Below, piece after piece: positions 10,150 to 23,500 of a DNA stretch of 64,000 nucleotides (position 1 is the stretch's first letter; the number at the start of each line of letters is the position of its first letter). The stretch lies in assembly GCF_051020985.1 (NCBI RefSeq), contig NC_134999.1, positions 27,685,160-27,749,159 of the forward strand. Reading direction: 5' to 3'. The position numbers and the translations under genes are program-made. The notes below the pieces were generated by a model. That model ran no database searches and was not told where the DNA came from. It was given only the letters and a program-made list of their open reading frames with translations. Source of the stretch: Nomia melanderi. Lineage: Eukaryota > Arthropoda > Insecta > Hymenoptera > Halictidae.

Positions 10150-11306
10150 TATAGGGAAAAGTGTACAGAAGGGTTGGATGATTTTTCGATTCAATAAAAA
10201 AGGAAATGTTAACAGTAAAAGACACTTTTATTGATAACAGTACGTTTTACAATATTGCGGTAATGAGTGTATAACACAAGCGCAATATCAAGTTCTCATG
10301 CACAAATTTGGATTTATATACAAAAGCTACGGGGTATGCTTATGTACAAGTGTTCATTTGTAAAATCAAATTGTTGGTAATGATATATTGCAATTATTCA
10401 GGGTTTGAAAGAGTTTGTAAAACACGAATAAATCAATGTTTTCCTGGCAATATATCTAATGAATTAATGATTAACGATTCAAATGATGAATGAAAAATTT
10501 TCGAATTCTATACAATCGATGCAACGTAAAATGATCGTAAGATGGAAGCATCGAGAAAAATCTCCTGAATCGAGACACGTTGTTCAAATAAATAACCAAT
10601 ACAACTGTTTTATAATATATATATGTACATTACAGAATGGATAATCGTTTCAAGAAAAAACTTCAATTCTTTCATTGCACATTCGTCACTGCATAGTTAG
10701 CACGTTTGTCATGAGAAATTGTCTGTAAACACAAACTACGAACTGCTGTAACTGAAGTTAAATAAATAATTATGATTTCATCTATCTAGAATCTATAATC
10801 CTCACCATGAAATCCTATCCTATTCATATTATCACTTTTATATCTTCCACTGCGGTCAACGTTTTGTTTTTTGTTATTTTTTCTTGTTTTCAGTATTTAC
10901 ATTTAAGAAAGAGGATTTCAGTTAGTTAACATTGACGCTTCGACGGTTCACCTTCGAAATCCTAGAACTTATAAAGAGTTTCTAAAAAAGTTTCTGTGAT
11001 AAAAATAAACTTTCGCTGTAGAAATGAGATATCCATTTCTACTTTCTGGATCGCATCACTTTCGATTTTTCGGTCATACATACAAGGTTTGCTAAAACTT
11101 CGGAATGCGGACGTTCTATGGCAACACTTACACTTTCGTCGTTCAATGTTTTCTCAATAAATTTCACGTGAAAAAGTCCCTTATGTCTAATACTTCCGCA
11201 AAACTTTCTCAAAACGATCGACCGTGGGTCCATGAAGAGTGTCTAATAAATTACCAGACGTTATCACTAGTTTCGCGTGAAACTATCTTGTAATCCTTCA
11301 TCAGAG
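10150..11306. other. Probable 3' UTR region of the minus-strand Awh paralogue
   Basis: Non-coding DNA downstream (leftwards) of the stop at 11307-11309. The nearest canonical poly(A) signal I found on the minus strand is at 10227-10232. A slightly GC-richer patch lies at 11040-11290. No other gene is supported. Confidence 0.4.
10227..10232 (-). terminator. Candidate poly(A) signal for the minus-strand Awh paralogue
   Basis: TTTATT on the plus strand (AATAAA on the minus), about 1.08 kb past the stop codon. It is the first canonical hexamer found when scanning leftwards from 11306. Weak evidence on its own. Confidence 0.25.
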
Positions 11307-11515
11307 TTACCCAACCTGGTGACAGAATTGGGCTTGAAGATGGTTGGGCGTGGATGGGGTAAGTGGTGTCAAAGGGGTGAGAGGTGTCATCGGACTGCCG
11401 GGACTCTCACTGCCAGCACTGCCACCCTGATATCCACCCAAATAGGCGCCCACCATGCTCACTCCAGAAGAGTACAGGTCTCCTGGATGATGCTGCATTG
11501 GAGGTGAGTGGTGCA
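11307..11515 (-). CDS. Awh: Awh paralogue terminal exon: TPLTP-repeat tail
   Basis: On the minus strand the acceptor is CTTGTATTGCGCAG before 11515, and the phase 1 join rebuilds a Met codon. It reads MHHSPPMQHHPGDLYSSG, a Gly/Ser-rich part, then MTPLTPLTPLTPSTP, and ends CHQVG before TAA. The Thr-Pro and Ser-Pro dipeptides are possible proline-directed phosphorylation sites (inference). The sequence bears no resemblance to the plus-copy tail. A GTTGGG next to the stop could in principle be a weak donor. Confidence 0.8.
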
Positions 11516-14500
11516 CTGCGCAATACAAGCAAAGAAATAATTCGTTTAGCTGTCAGGCGAATTTAACCTTCTGCCCTATGATATCGTGTCAGACTCGTGG
11601 TGAAGACTTTAAATTAAATTTGATGAATCGAAATGTTATTTATTTTTTAATATAAATTAAATATTCCTTTTCTATGATCAGTCGTTAACGTCTGAAGTGA
11701 ATGTAACGAGCAGTTCTGCTTAAAGTATTAAATTCTCTTTTCTTCTAATAAATAATTAACGTCAAAATATTTTTACCGAGCACAATTGTGAAACAAATCA
11801 TATGGCAAGGGGTTAACACAGACTGAGAAAATATTTATTTTATCGATCAAGCAATTTGCAAATTCAGAAATAATATAAAATATTATAATATAAAATGTGT
11901 CAACAAATATGGAACGTACATATACATATTATATTAATCCTCGTTAAAATTTTCAATACGATATGTTTTAGATTTTATACAATTACTTATATTTAGTAGG
12001 AATTTTAATATACACCAGTCCATTTTGTTTGAAAGTATAATAATTTATTTTCTCGTTTCGTGATGTTTTTATATTTAATTGTTCCATGTTACCCAATTTT
12101 TGTAAATTTCAATTTTCTCGTTCTGTTTGTCTGAGAACAAATTTTAATGACCAAAACCTAGATCAACGGCACTTCTGCTTCTATTCCTTACAATTAAATG
12201 CCATATTCACTAATGAATTAACCAGTTAACTACGTTTGGCGAGTATACACGCTATCTTAAAATTCTGAATGGCACTAACATTTCAACAATGGACTATTTA
12301 TTTTTTTTTAGACAAACACGCAATTCTATTTCGTTTCGCTTTAGTTTTTCGTCGGAACATATCATAAATGCATTTGGCCTGAATTTGACGAGTATACACT
12401 TTATTATTCGATTCTATTGCGCGTACAGTAAGAGATTTTTCAAGCTAAATTTCGCATGTAACAGGTTAATAGAAGCAAAAACGTACTCACTTTGTGTCTT
12501 AATCTTGCCGCTGTGTTTTTTCTGTCTGGCCCTCGAATTCTGGAACCAAACTTGCGTAACCCTTTTACTGAGCCCCGTTACGTGAGCTATCCTCTCGAGG
12601 TCCTGGCCATCTGGGTTACTGTCCAATTGGAAGTTCGCTTGCAACACGGAGAGCTGTTCCTCCGTGAAGGTCGTTCTAACCCTCTTTGTCTTACTGCCTT
12701 TACCGCCATGTTCGGAGTCACAGTCTTCCGAAGACGAAGTATTATTTCCTTCGACAACATCAAGATAGTGAGCCTTACAGAGCAGCCTGGCGTCCAGCAA
12801 GGCGAATTGTTCTCCCGTAGACAATTGACGAGAACAAGCGTCACAAGCGAAACAGGCCAAGTGATAAACCCTTTCTCTGGCCCTTCTCACCCAGTCACCG
12901 GCACCCACGCTTCGGCCACATTTCGCACACTTTGCGCCAAAGGTTCTGCAAACAGAAATTAGTAGACCTGTGATGTAATGTAATATAATGTAATTAACCC
13001 TTCCATTGCAGCTTTAAATTTTAGTATTAACTTTTAATAATAAAGACGAATATTAACCTTTCCATACTAAAAGATTATTAGTTTGGAAGGTATTCCACCA
13101 TCAGTTATTCTAAGTGGCATAATTGAGCCACTAAGAAATACTTTTATTGCAACTCCAACTTATTGCTTAGACATCATTCTTGCAAACATTGCATTGTTAT
13201 TATTACAATTATTGAACATATAGGAACTCGCCACGAAGTGAATATTATACAATTATATATAATTACATTATATAATGCTGTACAATATAATTTAATTAAA
13301 CAAATCTCATACTGATACTAAAGAATACGAAATGTTATCCTTGCATAAACAAAATATCAAGTAAAACAATCGGGTGCCCAGAAAATAGATTTTAGTTTTC
13401 CACTGTCACTTTAATTCATTTTCTTGTTTTCAAATAATTGACTGCGAAGAACGTGCCACACTCATCAGGTTGAACAGCCATAACGACAAATTATAAAAGA
13501 TTTTTGTTTCGAAATGGTTTATAATAAGGTGCTTTCTAAAATATCTTTGGATTCGTGATTAGAAAAGTTAATTATGTGGAGGTAATTCATTGAAAATGTT
13601 TCCATGTCTCGCGGTCGGATCGCGGTTCTAGATTTCTTTTTTAGCCAGCAAGGAGGCAACAATTGAAAGGGACAAGGAGCTATTTTGGTCGGGGCTGCAG
13701 GTTCATTCAGGACCTCCGTGCATGAGAATCCGATGGCCCTGTCCTCATTAACATACTACTCCGCCACTTGATGTCCCTCGGAGTGGAACGCGTCAGATGC
13801 ACGAGCTACGGTTAAGGATCGGTTCGACCTCTTGCGATTCGATCGGCAGATTACGTCGAGATTATCTCGACATCTCAGTCCCGCGGCTTCCCCTCGCCCT
13901 ACAAATGACTCGAACCCTTTGAGTTTATACCGACGACCAGGAAATGGGCGACACGCTCGGGACTGTCGACCTCCGGATCGAATATATAAGCGACGCGCGA
14001 CGACTAGCTGCTAATTAGTTGGCGTCATCGGACACCGTCTATTAATGGATTAGATAAAAAATGGCCTGCAAGAACGTTTAAATTGCATTTTTATGAAGAC
14101 ACTACGATCTGTTCGAGCTCCTGGTGTTATTAGCGTTTTCTAAGTGAGACTTCTCTTCTGACCGATTAACACTGAAACTACCGAACAATTAGAGCGACTT
14201 ATTTCCATTTTTTTATCAAAATTATAACAGTACGTTCCATGAGATTCGAAGTTTCTCATAGTCCAGTGTCTGTACAAATACATAAATTTAATTTAAAATC
14301 TCTAGCAGAAATGACTTCATAATTTAAATAATAAAAATTCTGGGGTAGGTCAATTTAACGAACCTGGTAGTTCTAGTGTTAAATATTATATATGCCTGAA
14401 AGCTTACGAATCATTAAAAATGTTGGTGTCGTGCACGTAAAAGAGTTGCATCTAGGTATCAAGCGATTCTGAAGAATATTTTGAAAACTTTTAGAAATAC

Positions 14501-17500
14501 CTCTATAAAAACTTCAAAAGTGCATTTATCGAGGCTAATTGATTTATAATTCAGTTTGCGTATTGCTAAATCAATTTCTTTAATAATTTCTCAGAGAAAC
14601 ACCTGTTATCTTTTTAACCATTGCCAAATGAAAGAATTAGGAACAAGTCATTTTGACTCGCCTGGTAGTTTTAGTGTTAATTATACTAATGCCATTTATA
14701 AAGCAGCAAAAATCGCGAATAGTTTAAATTGTCAGTGATGCTGTTGTTGAGAAATTAAATATTATGTTTATTTCAGTTCTATACCGACTGAAATTGAATT
14801 GAAATCAGATTTTAAATCATTAAACAATTATGCTCAATATTTTTAAACAATGTCTTTTGTAATGCGTATACTTCTGTTAAAATTTTTAAGCAATTCCTTT
14901 AATATTCTATGCTATTACACTGCCTATTTCAATCAGTAATATTGAAACAAGTCAAAATTCAACGTAAGCAGCATAACAGAAAATGTTAAATACAAAAACA
15001 TACTTATAATTAATGCAATATTTATTATTGCAAGCATGTACCATTGATAATCAAAAATTACAAATCCAATGAAAGTTGAATAGTTATAATGCAAGTAAAA
15101 GTTTGGTAACAAAAAATGGGGATACCATTTTGTGCAGAAAGAAAAATAGTAAAGAGAAAGAATAAGTTATGAAAAGTAAGAATGCTCGATCGACCAATGG
15201 TTTATTGTATGGAAAAATATGGTAAGCTACGGAAGGATTAGTCTGACGACGAATTGCATAGTCATCGTCGCATCGAAGATATTTTCGGGCATTATTGGTT
15301 ATGGTGATTGTGCACTGGGCACGCCTAGAAGCACGGAGTCTCTCAGACATCGAGACGTGTTTCTAAATTTCATTGTTGCCTCTGACATTTCTAGTCGTCG
15401 GTAGCCTACTGTTAGGCTATCAACTATTAAATATATAACGAAATATTAAATGTATTTAATAAATTACATATATTTAACACAAAGATTTTGTCGTTTTTTG
15501 TACTCGTAAACAAACAAATATTTTTCTTTTGAAACAAATAACATCTGTTTTCAAACTATTATACATATATGAGACACTATAGTTAAATAGTGATTTTAAA
15601 CATCTCTCTTTAAATGCAAAATCAAACAATCATTGTAGAATGTATTTTAATTTATTATTAGAGGTATAGCTTCAATCTAACGAACATGTAAAACGCATAA
15701 AATAGTATATCCTTGAAGTAATTGTTATTATCATTCCAATTTTGACATGGCCAAAAGACTTTTTATTATTTCGTGGCACCAAACCCAATCCTAATAAAAT
15801 TTGCTTTTAAATATAAAAAGTTAAGAGCCAATGAAACGCTGTAATGTTAAAATATTGAACAATTCGAAAGTTGGAGTTAATCGCTTTGACCAGCAAGCGG
15901 TTCACATAAAGGACAATCTTCCTTCGTTTTTACTTACAATTAGTTTTATTTTATCCAGCGAACAGTTGAGCACTCTCTTTTTTTACTTTCCATAAAAAAC
16001 CGGCAAAATGTTTGCATCAACCACATATTACAAAACTTTATAACGTTGCCATATCAAATTAAGTGGTTCTTCCAGTCACCTCTCTATTGCGATGGGTTAA
16101 TTTCAATAAACCGTTCCAAATCAAGAAATCACTAAAAAAATATGCAAAGAAGTCCCAACGAGAATTAATCCATAAAAATCGAATGCAGTCGTTAAGAATG
16201 TTTTGCGACCCATCGCCGAACACCTTATGTTTCACCGTGACTGGGGAAAGTGCAAAAGATGACGCGGCTTCGTTAAATATCAGGCGAAATATCTCGTGGA
16301 CTTTGGGCGAGGTGTCATTAGCATAAATAGTGGCGCCACCCCTAACCTCCTCGCGTGTTTACGTCGGATGATCGAAAGAGAAAAGAGTAGACAACGGAAG
16401 CCCTGTGTAACCAGCCAGGAGGAGAGGAAACTGGTATTGGGTATCTATAAATCTTCAGGGCCGTACATCGGCTACCAAACGACCCCGCCCTAATTTATTC
16501 ATTTGTTCTTCCACACAGGCGGGCCCTATAAGTCAACGGGGGATTAAGTCAGGCGCTATTCGACCTCAGCACGGTAGAATTCATGGTCCCCCCGGTCCCG
16601 ACCGCATTCGATTCTCGCGCTCCGCAGACAGATTACGATCACGATCTTCGATATCATGAGAGATATAAATGAACGACTATATAAATTACTACGTTCACCG
16701 CATTTTATCGTTGAAGTATAGTTTTTGCCGGGGGTACCGATTCCACCCGACTGAGAAATGAATTAGAACACTTCTTTCGATCGACTTGGAATAGAATTAT
16801 TACGGAAATAAAAATTCGGCTTATTGTATAGCGAAGACTTTGAGAATTGTAGGAATAATTTATAATAATTCATTCAGGAAGAATATGTTGTACGATGTTA
16901 GTGAACTGTTGGAATATTTCATTGGAGTTTTTGGTGTTATGGTTAGCGCGTTAACTGTGAAATTTAGTTTGAAAAATCTCTCGTTTCGTTCTCAATAAAG
17001 TCAAAAAATGAAGTGTATATCCGTCAAACTCAGGATGAATGCACTTAGGTTATATTTTAATGAAAAACCAAAGCAAAACAAAGACTTATATGCTTATCTG
17101 AAAAACAAAGAATTTATTGTTGAAAGAATTAGTATCGTTTCAAGCTTTAAAATGGCGTGTATACTCGTTAAACGCAATTAACTGGTTAATTGTGTAATTC
17201 AGTATTGTATGAAAATAGTTTATGAATCATTGTGATTAGTCGACTGAGCTCTTAATACTTATCAAATTTTACTTCACCTGGTGGTTTTAATTCTTTAGTA
17301 ACAGTCAACTTTGATTCATTGAATTTCGTGTAATTGTTATAATTATGATTATTTCATAAGGTATATAATAATTTCGTTTAAAAACACAGTTCACGCGATG
17401 TTTTTCATGTTTTTTTTTTCATGCATTACAATCATTATATAATGTTAATGAAGTATTAAGACCTACAATTTCCATCAAAGATTTTATCACGTGCATCATT

Positions 17501-20500
17501 CTTTTACTGGCAACTGAGTCCTACAATTACAATCGCCCTTTATGTAAGTAATACACCACGTAACTCGAAGAAACAAATTTTTTGCGAAACGAGTATCCTT
17601 ACTGATGTAAGTTTAGTTTTCCATCTCATTGTTAAAAGAAACATGACAGCAGCAAATCTTATTATCCTTATCATGCTTATATAATAAATATGTGACAAAT
17701 ATATGGTAAATATGATAAGATTTCCCTGCTGTCATATTTTTCCTAACAAAAAAGGAGGAAATCTAAAGGTACTCTCACACCAGTAAGTATACTCGTTCCG
17801 CTAAAACTTTGTCTATACGAGTCACGTGGCCGTCACGTGGGAGCGTTAGTGGTTCGCCAGTGGGTGATTAATGTCTTCGATGTAGTCTCCTCTTTCGATT
17901 CTACCTTCGTCTTCTTCTTCTTCTTCTTCTTCTTCTTCTCCTTTTTCTACTTTTTCGCTTTTTTCTTTGGACCTCACGTACAGCCAGCTATTCACGTCAC
18001 CGAGCATACGTGTACCATGTATGCTCGCGCGCGAGCTGCGAGTCACGTTGTGACGTTGAAGCAGCACCGATGCCGGCTACGAATAAAGGACATCTCAACT
18101 GACTTTTTCTCGCGATCACGGGTCCGTATAGAGAAAAAAGAAGACTGTTTTGCCAATCGGACGGTACGAACTTTTGTAACGGCGCTTTTCAATTGACAGA
18201 CATAGTGTTGCCGGTGAAACTGTGTCCTGTTATATATGTAATATACAATGAGTGTACTTGAAATCATAGCAAGGCTTTTCTTTAAAAATTGTCTTTTATA
18301 TGTAGTTAAATATTTTCATAGAACATATAATTATACATTGACAATATTCGTTAAAAGGAAACTAAGTGAATGTGTGAAGGGCACATAAAAATCGTAAGTT
18401 ACTAGAAACTATATTTTTTTAATTATGCCTAATTGTAGACAGTGAAAAGTAATTTAGTTAATTTTTTAGTATTTAGAAATGACCGATCGATTTAATTAAA
18501 TTTTCCAACAATTCTTCGACAACATTTTTTTATTCTATTTATAATGCATTTCCTTTAATTTTAGTTATTTATAATTTCTGCTAATTTCGAGTGATTACAT
18601 AATAGCTAACTTTATATTTTTCCTCAAAGACATTATAATACCTATATAAAAGAATAAATGAAGAAAAATAATTTATAAGCTACAAAATAACACTTCTTGA
18701 TTCATTTACGAAATCTCAAAGCTATAAGGTACAAAAATAATTCGTTTATGAAAAACAAATATAATAAGAATATTATTTGTTAAAAAAACCTATTACATTT
18801 TCCATTGTTCTATAGTTAATACCCAACAACTTACATACCTGTGTCTCCCCTTAACCCTTTTCCTTATAACAACGTGTCAGACTCGCGATGATGATTTTAA
18901 AGAGAATTCAACAAGGATGAATATTACTCGATCCTTTTCAATTCAAATGAAATATTATTCTTCTGTTATAAATAATTATACTTTAAAGCAAACATTGACT
19001 TATAACGTGTTTAGAATTTTTCTATTTTTTGAAGAAATTGTTAATGGCAAAATAATCGCATCGATCATAATTGAGAAGTAAATCACAGAGCAAGGTTTAT
19101 TTCCAATTGAATTCATTCAATAAAAAAATCAACCCATTCACGATCCAAAAATAAACTACTAAAAACCCAAACAGGAAACAGTTGTAAAGAAAAAAGCACA
19201 AACACACACGCCGAGTTCCGACATTATTATTCCCGAAACGTATTCAGGAAATCATTGAAATCATTCGGGGCGGGCGAGGATGGGCGAAGCTCACCCCTGG
19301 CGATTGGAATCTGGACCTTTTTACGGAAGGCGTAGGCATTCGCATTTAAGTGCCATTAAGGCAGAAACGATAAGGTCGTGATTAAGGCGGCGGCCGATTC
19401 ACTGTCGCAGCTTTCGGCCGTACTGAATTAAGAGAACCGGAATTTCGTCGCTGAGTCCGCTAATAGAGCGATTTCTGGTCCGGCTCGCGTCGTTTTCTTC
19501 CCTCGGCCATTCCCTTTTTTTCATTCTAGTCAAAAAGACGCGGGGGAAACGACCGTCGTAGGAGGAGGGGGCGGGGAATAGCGTCGGCGAATATTTATTA
19601 ATTTAAAAGACACCCGTCCTCTGCCCGATTGAAAAGCACCGACGCGACGCGGCGACCCAGCGACGCGGGGACGCGCGAGGGTAGGTGAAAGAGAGAAAAC
19701 CACAGCTGGTCCCGAGAGCTGGCTTACGAGGCGAATTCCTTGGTTCCTCGGGAACACTGACAGTCTTTTTTACTCGTGACTCGGCACCCGCATACCTGTA
19801 TATTCGTGTTCTCAATCAAAAACCACAATCCTTTCGGAATCGCTTTGTAATCGTTTAAGTTGTAAACATTAAACCGATACGGAGTAACAAGGCGAGCGCG
19901 CATCATAAATGTAACTTTTAAGATTCGGCTGCGCGCTCGGTGATCAAACGAGTCGATAAGTAGTCGAGCTGTGAAATATTCTGTTTTTAGAAGGGATCTC
20001 TGTTTTGACGATTCTGTCTTATCACTGAAATTGTCTTACGTTTTATTTCTCGACTATGATCGACGCAACTACTTTATTATTAATAATTCGTTGAAAATGA
20101 AAAGAAAGTCCAGGTATATTTTATGTTTGTGTTTGGCCTACAGTACAAGAATTGATAACAAAAGAATAATGTTTCATTTGAATTCACGAGAGTTCGGTAA
20201 TATGTATGTTTGTTGAGATTTGTTTAAAATCTTCACCGCGAGTCTGACACGTTATTGTAAAGCAAGGGATTAACACTAAAACTATCGAATAATTAGAGTG
20301 ACTTATTTCCCGTTTTTTTATCGAAATTAGAACAGTACGTTTCTTGAGATTCGAAGTGTGTCCTACTCTTGTATTTGTACAAATACACGAAATTAATTGA
20401 CAAGCTTTCGCAAAAACGCCTTCATTATTTAAATATCTGCAAAATAAATATTCTGAAATAATTTAATTTGAGCCGTCCGGTAGTTACCAGATGCTTAAAT

Positions 20501-23500
20501 AATGAAGAAAAAAGAAATAGCCTACTGATCCTTTGCTATTTGAAGAATTAAATCGTTTGTATGCAACTTAATATTCCAAATATGAATGTTTGATCTCGTC
20601 AAAATGTCATCATTCGTTCTCAAAGGGTTAATTATGAATTATGTTAGGGCTGACGTTCCGAAGACTGAACGACACAGTTATGAAATTATACGAAGTAAAG
20701 GAGGAAGTGTTCTTAATCTTTTGCACTCGAACTTGCTCGCCATTCGTAGTAGATTTTTTTATTTGATCGGTCAAATCAACTACTAAATATAATACTGAAA
20801 TCAATGAAGCATGAAATCACATGTAACTAAAGTTTAACTAACAGTTTGATCTGCAGCACAGTATATTGTTGATGTGCGTGAGTGTGTGCGTGAGATACTC
20901 CAAACTTTGGCAATACCTGTGATTAGTACTTCGAATGCAAAAGATTAACACTTTACCTTGTGATTTATTTTACAACCGTGATCGGTATAATTACCTTGTC
21001 ATTAATAATTCATTGAGAGAAGAGAACAATTATAGGCATACCATCTACTTGCTACTTTACTTCTTAGTCACTACTACTTTTTATTGCTTTTTACCACCTT
21101 TTTAAGACCTTTTCTCACTTTTCAGTACTTCTTAGTACTTTTTACGACTCCTATCTAATTCTTTCTACGACTCATAAAGATTAACCGATGAATTAAATAA
21201 TGTCCTGTCTCGTCAAAGGAGACGCTTCACTAGGTACGACGTGACCAGCGTGTATAGCCAAGCTTAAGATGTTTTGGCTACCACCTGTGCTCCTGGAAAG
21301 GACCATCATTTGTTTGACTTATATACCAACCTCGCAGAGTATGCTGACACCAGCATAGCTGATACAACGAACACCCTGTCGCGCAGGTAGCTTCAAAGTA
21401 TTCCACGGACAGCTTCCGAAGGATCAGTGTTCAAAGGTACCATTACGGATTAAACGCTAGTGACTCACCAAAATTACTAATCTGCGTTTCTCTGTTGTGT
21501 GTTACAGAATTTTACAATAGATACCTTTCATAAAAACTTGTGTAGTAACCATTTATTTTTAATCTCCGTTTATGACGTTATTTCTCACATTACTACAGAT
21601 ACTCGCCGTTCTAGCGCCACTCTTTTTGGTTTACTTACCTTGTATTTCACCTGTTGGTTTTATGTAGGTAGTTATCATTAACTAAATGAGGTATTGCACC
21701 GATCTTATGTTTATAGCGGTGACCTTAGAATTAAAATTGTGCCGGGATTAGGGGAACTGACCGCAGGCTCTACCTCGACGAATAACAAGGACACGCCGAA
21801 ACCGAACCCCCATAATTACCGAGCGTCGCGTGTGAACGTCTCCCCTTGCCCCTGCGCACATTTACACCTAAGATCGTTAGACAAATACATTAAATAAAGC
21901 TACATTATATGGTGACCTTTAATATTAGTCAGGTAGTAAAAGTTTTCTGAGAAAAGCTTTACCTGGTGAGATTAAAGTAATCGACGTGTTAATGTCCATC
22001 AATAGCTAGGTTTATATGGTTGAGAGATCATTTAACACATTATTTACTGACAATTTTACCGACGGTAATTATCATATGCTACCGGTTATTACTCCGTAAT
22101 TAACCCCTTGGCGTACTAACTACTTTCGCTACTAAGCTCGTGTAACATTTTACTGTCACAATTAATTTAGAAGAAAACAATTTAGAAGAAATGCATTAAA
22201 ATTTTCCTCTCTACTTGAAGTGTAAATTTCATTTGGAGATAATAAATTGATAATAGCAAAATAGTTGTTCGTTTTGATCCGTGGATAATGAACAACATTG
22301 ATTGTTGTTAAATTAGTCTAGAAATCTTCATCAGGAGTCTCACTCGTCACTGTATGGCAAGGGGTTAAATATTAAAGTGAAACAATCTAAATAAACTTCA
22401 ATATACTTTATTTATACATAATGAATTGAAATGAAACTTTAGACTCGTAACCGGTTAACAACGTTTGGCCATGAAAACACCAGTTAACTCGTGGTCGGTT
22501 AACAATGTATTAATGGCGAGGTTGAGGAACGCGAATCTCATTGGCCAGCTTTCATCATTTCTCACCTCATTTTTGATACATGTTTCCTATTGGTCAATAC
22601 GATTACACGTAATCAATCAAAACTATAAACAAAATCCTTAGCGAGAGACCCCTCTTGCCCCTGTGTTGTCTCACCAGACAGCAAATGAATTCCCAATAGT
22701 ATATATTATAGGAATAGAAACGAGTTGTACTTACATCGCATAGTCGTGTCTGCAGTAAAGCCGCATCCCTCGGAGGAAACAAGAGTGCTGGTCGTGCAAA
22801 GGTCTTGCACAAGCGCAACACTTCAGGCACCTGGAATGCCAGGTACGACCCCCTACGCAGAGGACGGTGCGTTCGCGAACACTTTCCCCGCAACCACCGC
22901 ATTCCATCTCCATGCCATCGTGACCCTCGTTGTTTACAACGTTAGTGCCACCCTTTTTGATACTTGATACATTGTTGTTCTTGTTCGTAGTGTTGTTATT
23001 GTTATTCGAACAGAGGATGCTGTCCGTGCATTCAGTCTCAGCTTCAATTTCAGTCTGCAACAGATTCATTAAAAAACATACTTTCGATAACGTCCATGAT
23101 AATCAAGCATAATTCTTGGTTTTTTCTGTATTAACACGTTGAATGCCACGGAGGTCACCGGGGACGGCCAACCAAATCGAATTATTATAATTCACTCAGT
23201 TAAACGATGATTACTTGAAAACATTTCTATATTATAGATAATGCTATCTAATGATTTAATGTTACATTTTTTCCATGTTGTGTATTTTGCTCTATGAAAT
23301 CGTGTGGCATTCAACGTGGTAAATTTTATTTCAAGTTCGTGGTAACATTGACAGTGATTAGTACTGATCATCTTTATATTTTACACTTGTTCACTATTTT
23401 CGATTGTTATGATACGTATATTAGAAATAAACTTTTTTATTGGTTCATATCTTATTTCATTAGTAAATATTAGATGCCCATTTTTCGTGGGAGAATTTTT

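Larger units (their letters stand above)
11516..12490 (-). other. Awh paralogue last intron
   Basis: A 975-base phase 1 intron after the homeodomain, at the same position as the plus-copy intron 5698-6255. Two TTAA elements sit almost on its splice sites: family C at 11563-11816, about 47 bases from the acceptor, and family D at 12218-12469, about 20 bases from the donor. The middle is AT-rich. Confidence 0.88.
12946..22734 (-). other. Awh paralogue intron between LIM1 and LIM2
   Basis: A 9.8 kb phase 2 intron. The contents are itemised separately: GC-rich islands near 13600, 16190, 17780 and 19250, TTAA repeats of families A, B, C, D, G and H, and a CTT microsatellite. The stretches 12960-13590, 14690-16190, 17190-17780, 18200-18850 and 20946-22100 are AT-rich with no exon or RNA gene recognised. 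Confidence 0.85.

Noticed and set aside
4272..12945. Inverted duplication as an assembly artefact
   Set aside because: The copies differ at many synonymous sites, in exon structure and in tails, so they are not the same sequence assembled twice.
12587..12962. Open frames opposite or beside the homeodomain exon on either strand
   Set aside because: They are out-of-frame or antisense readings of the LIM2-homeodomain exon.
17837..18196. 119-codon plus frame and its Glu-rich antisense partner
   Set aside because: Both are driven by a CTT microsatellite; low-complexity translation only.
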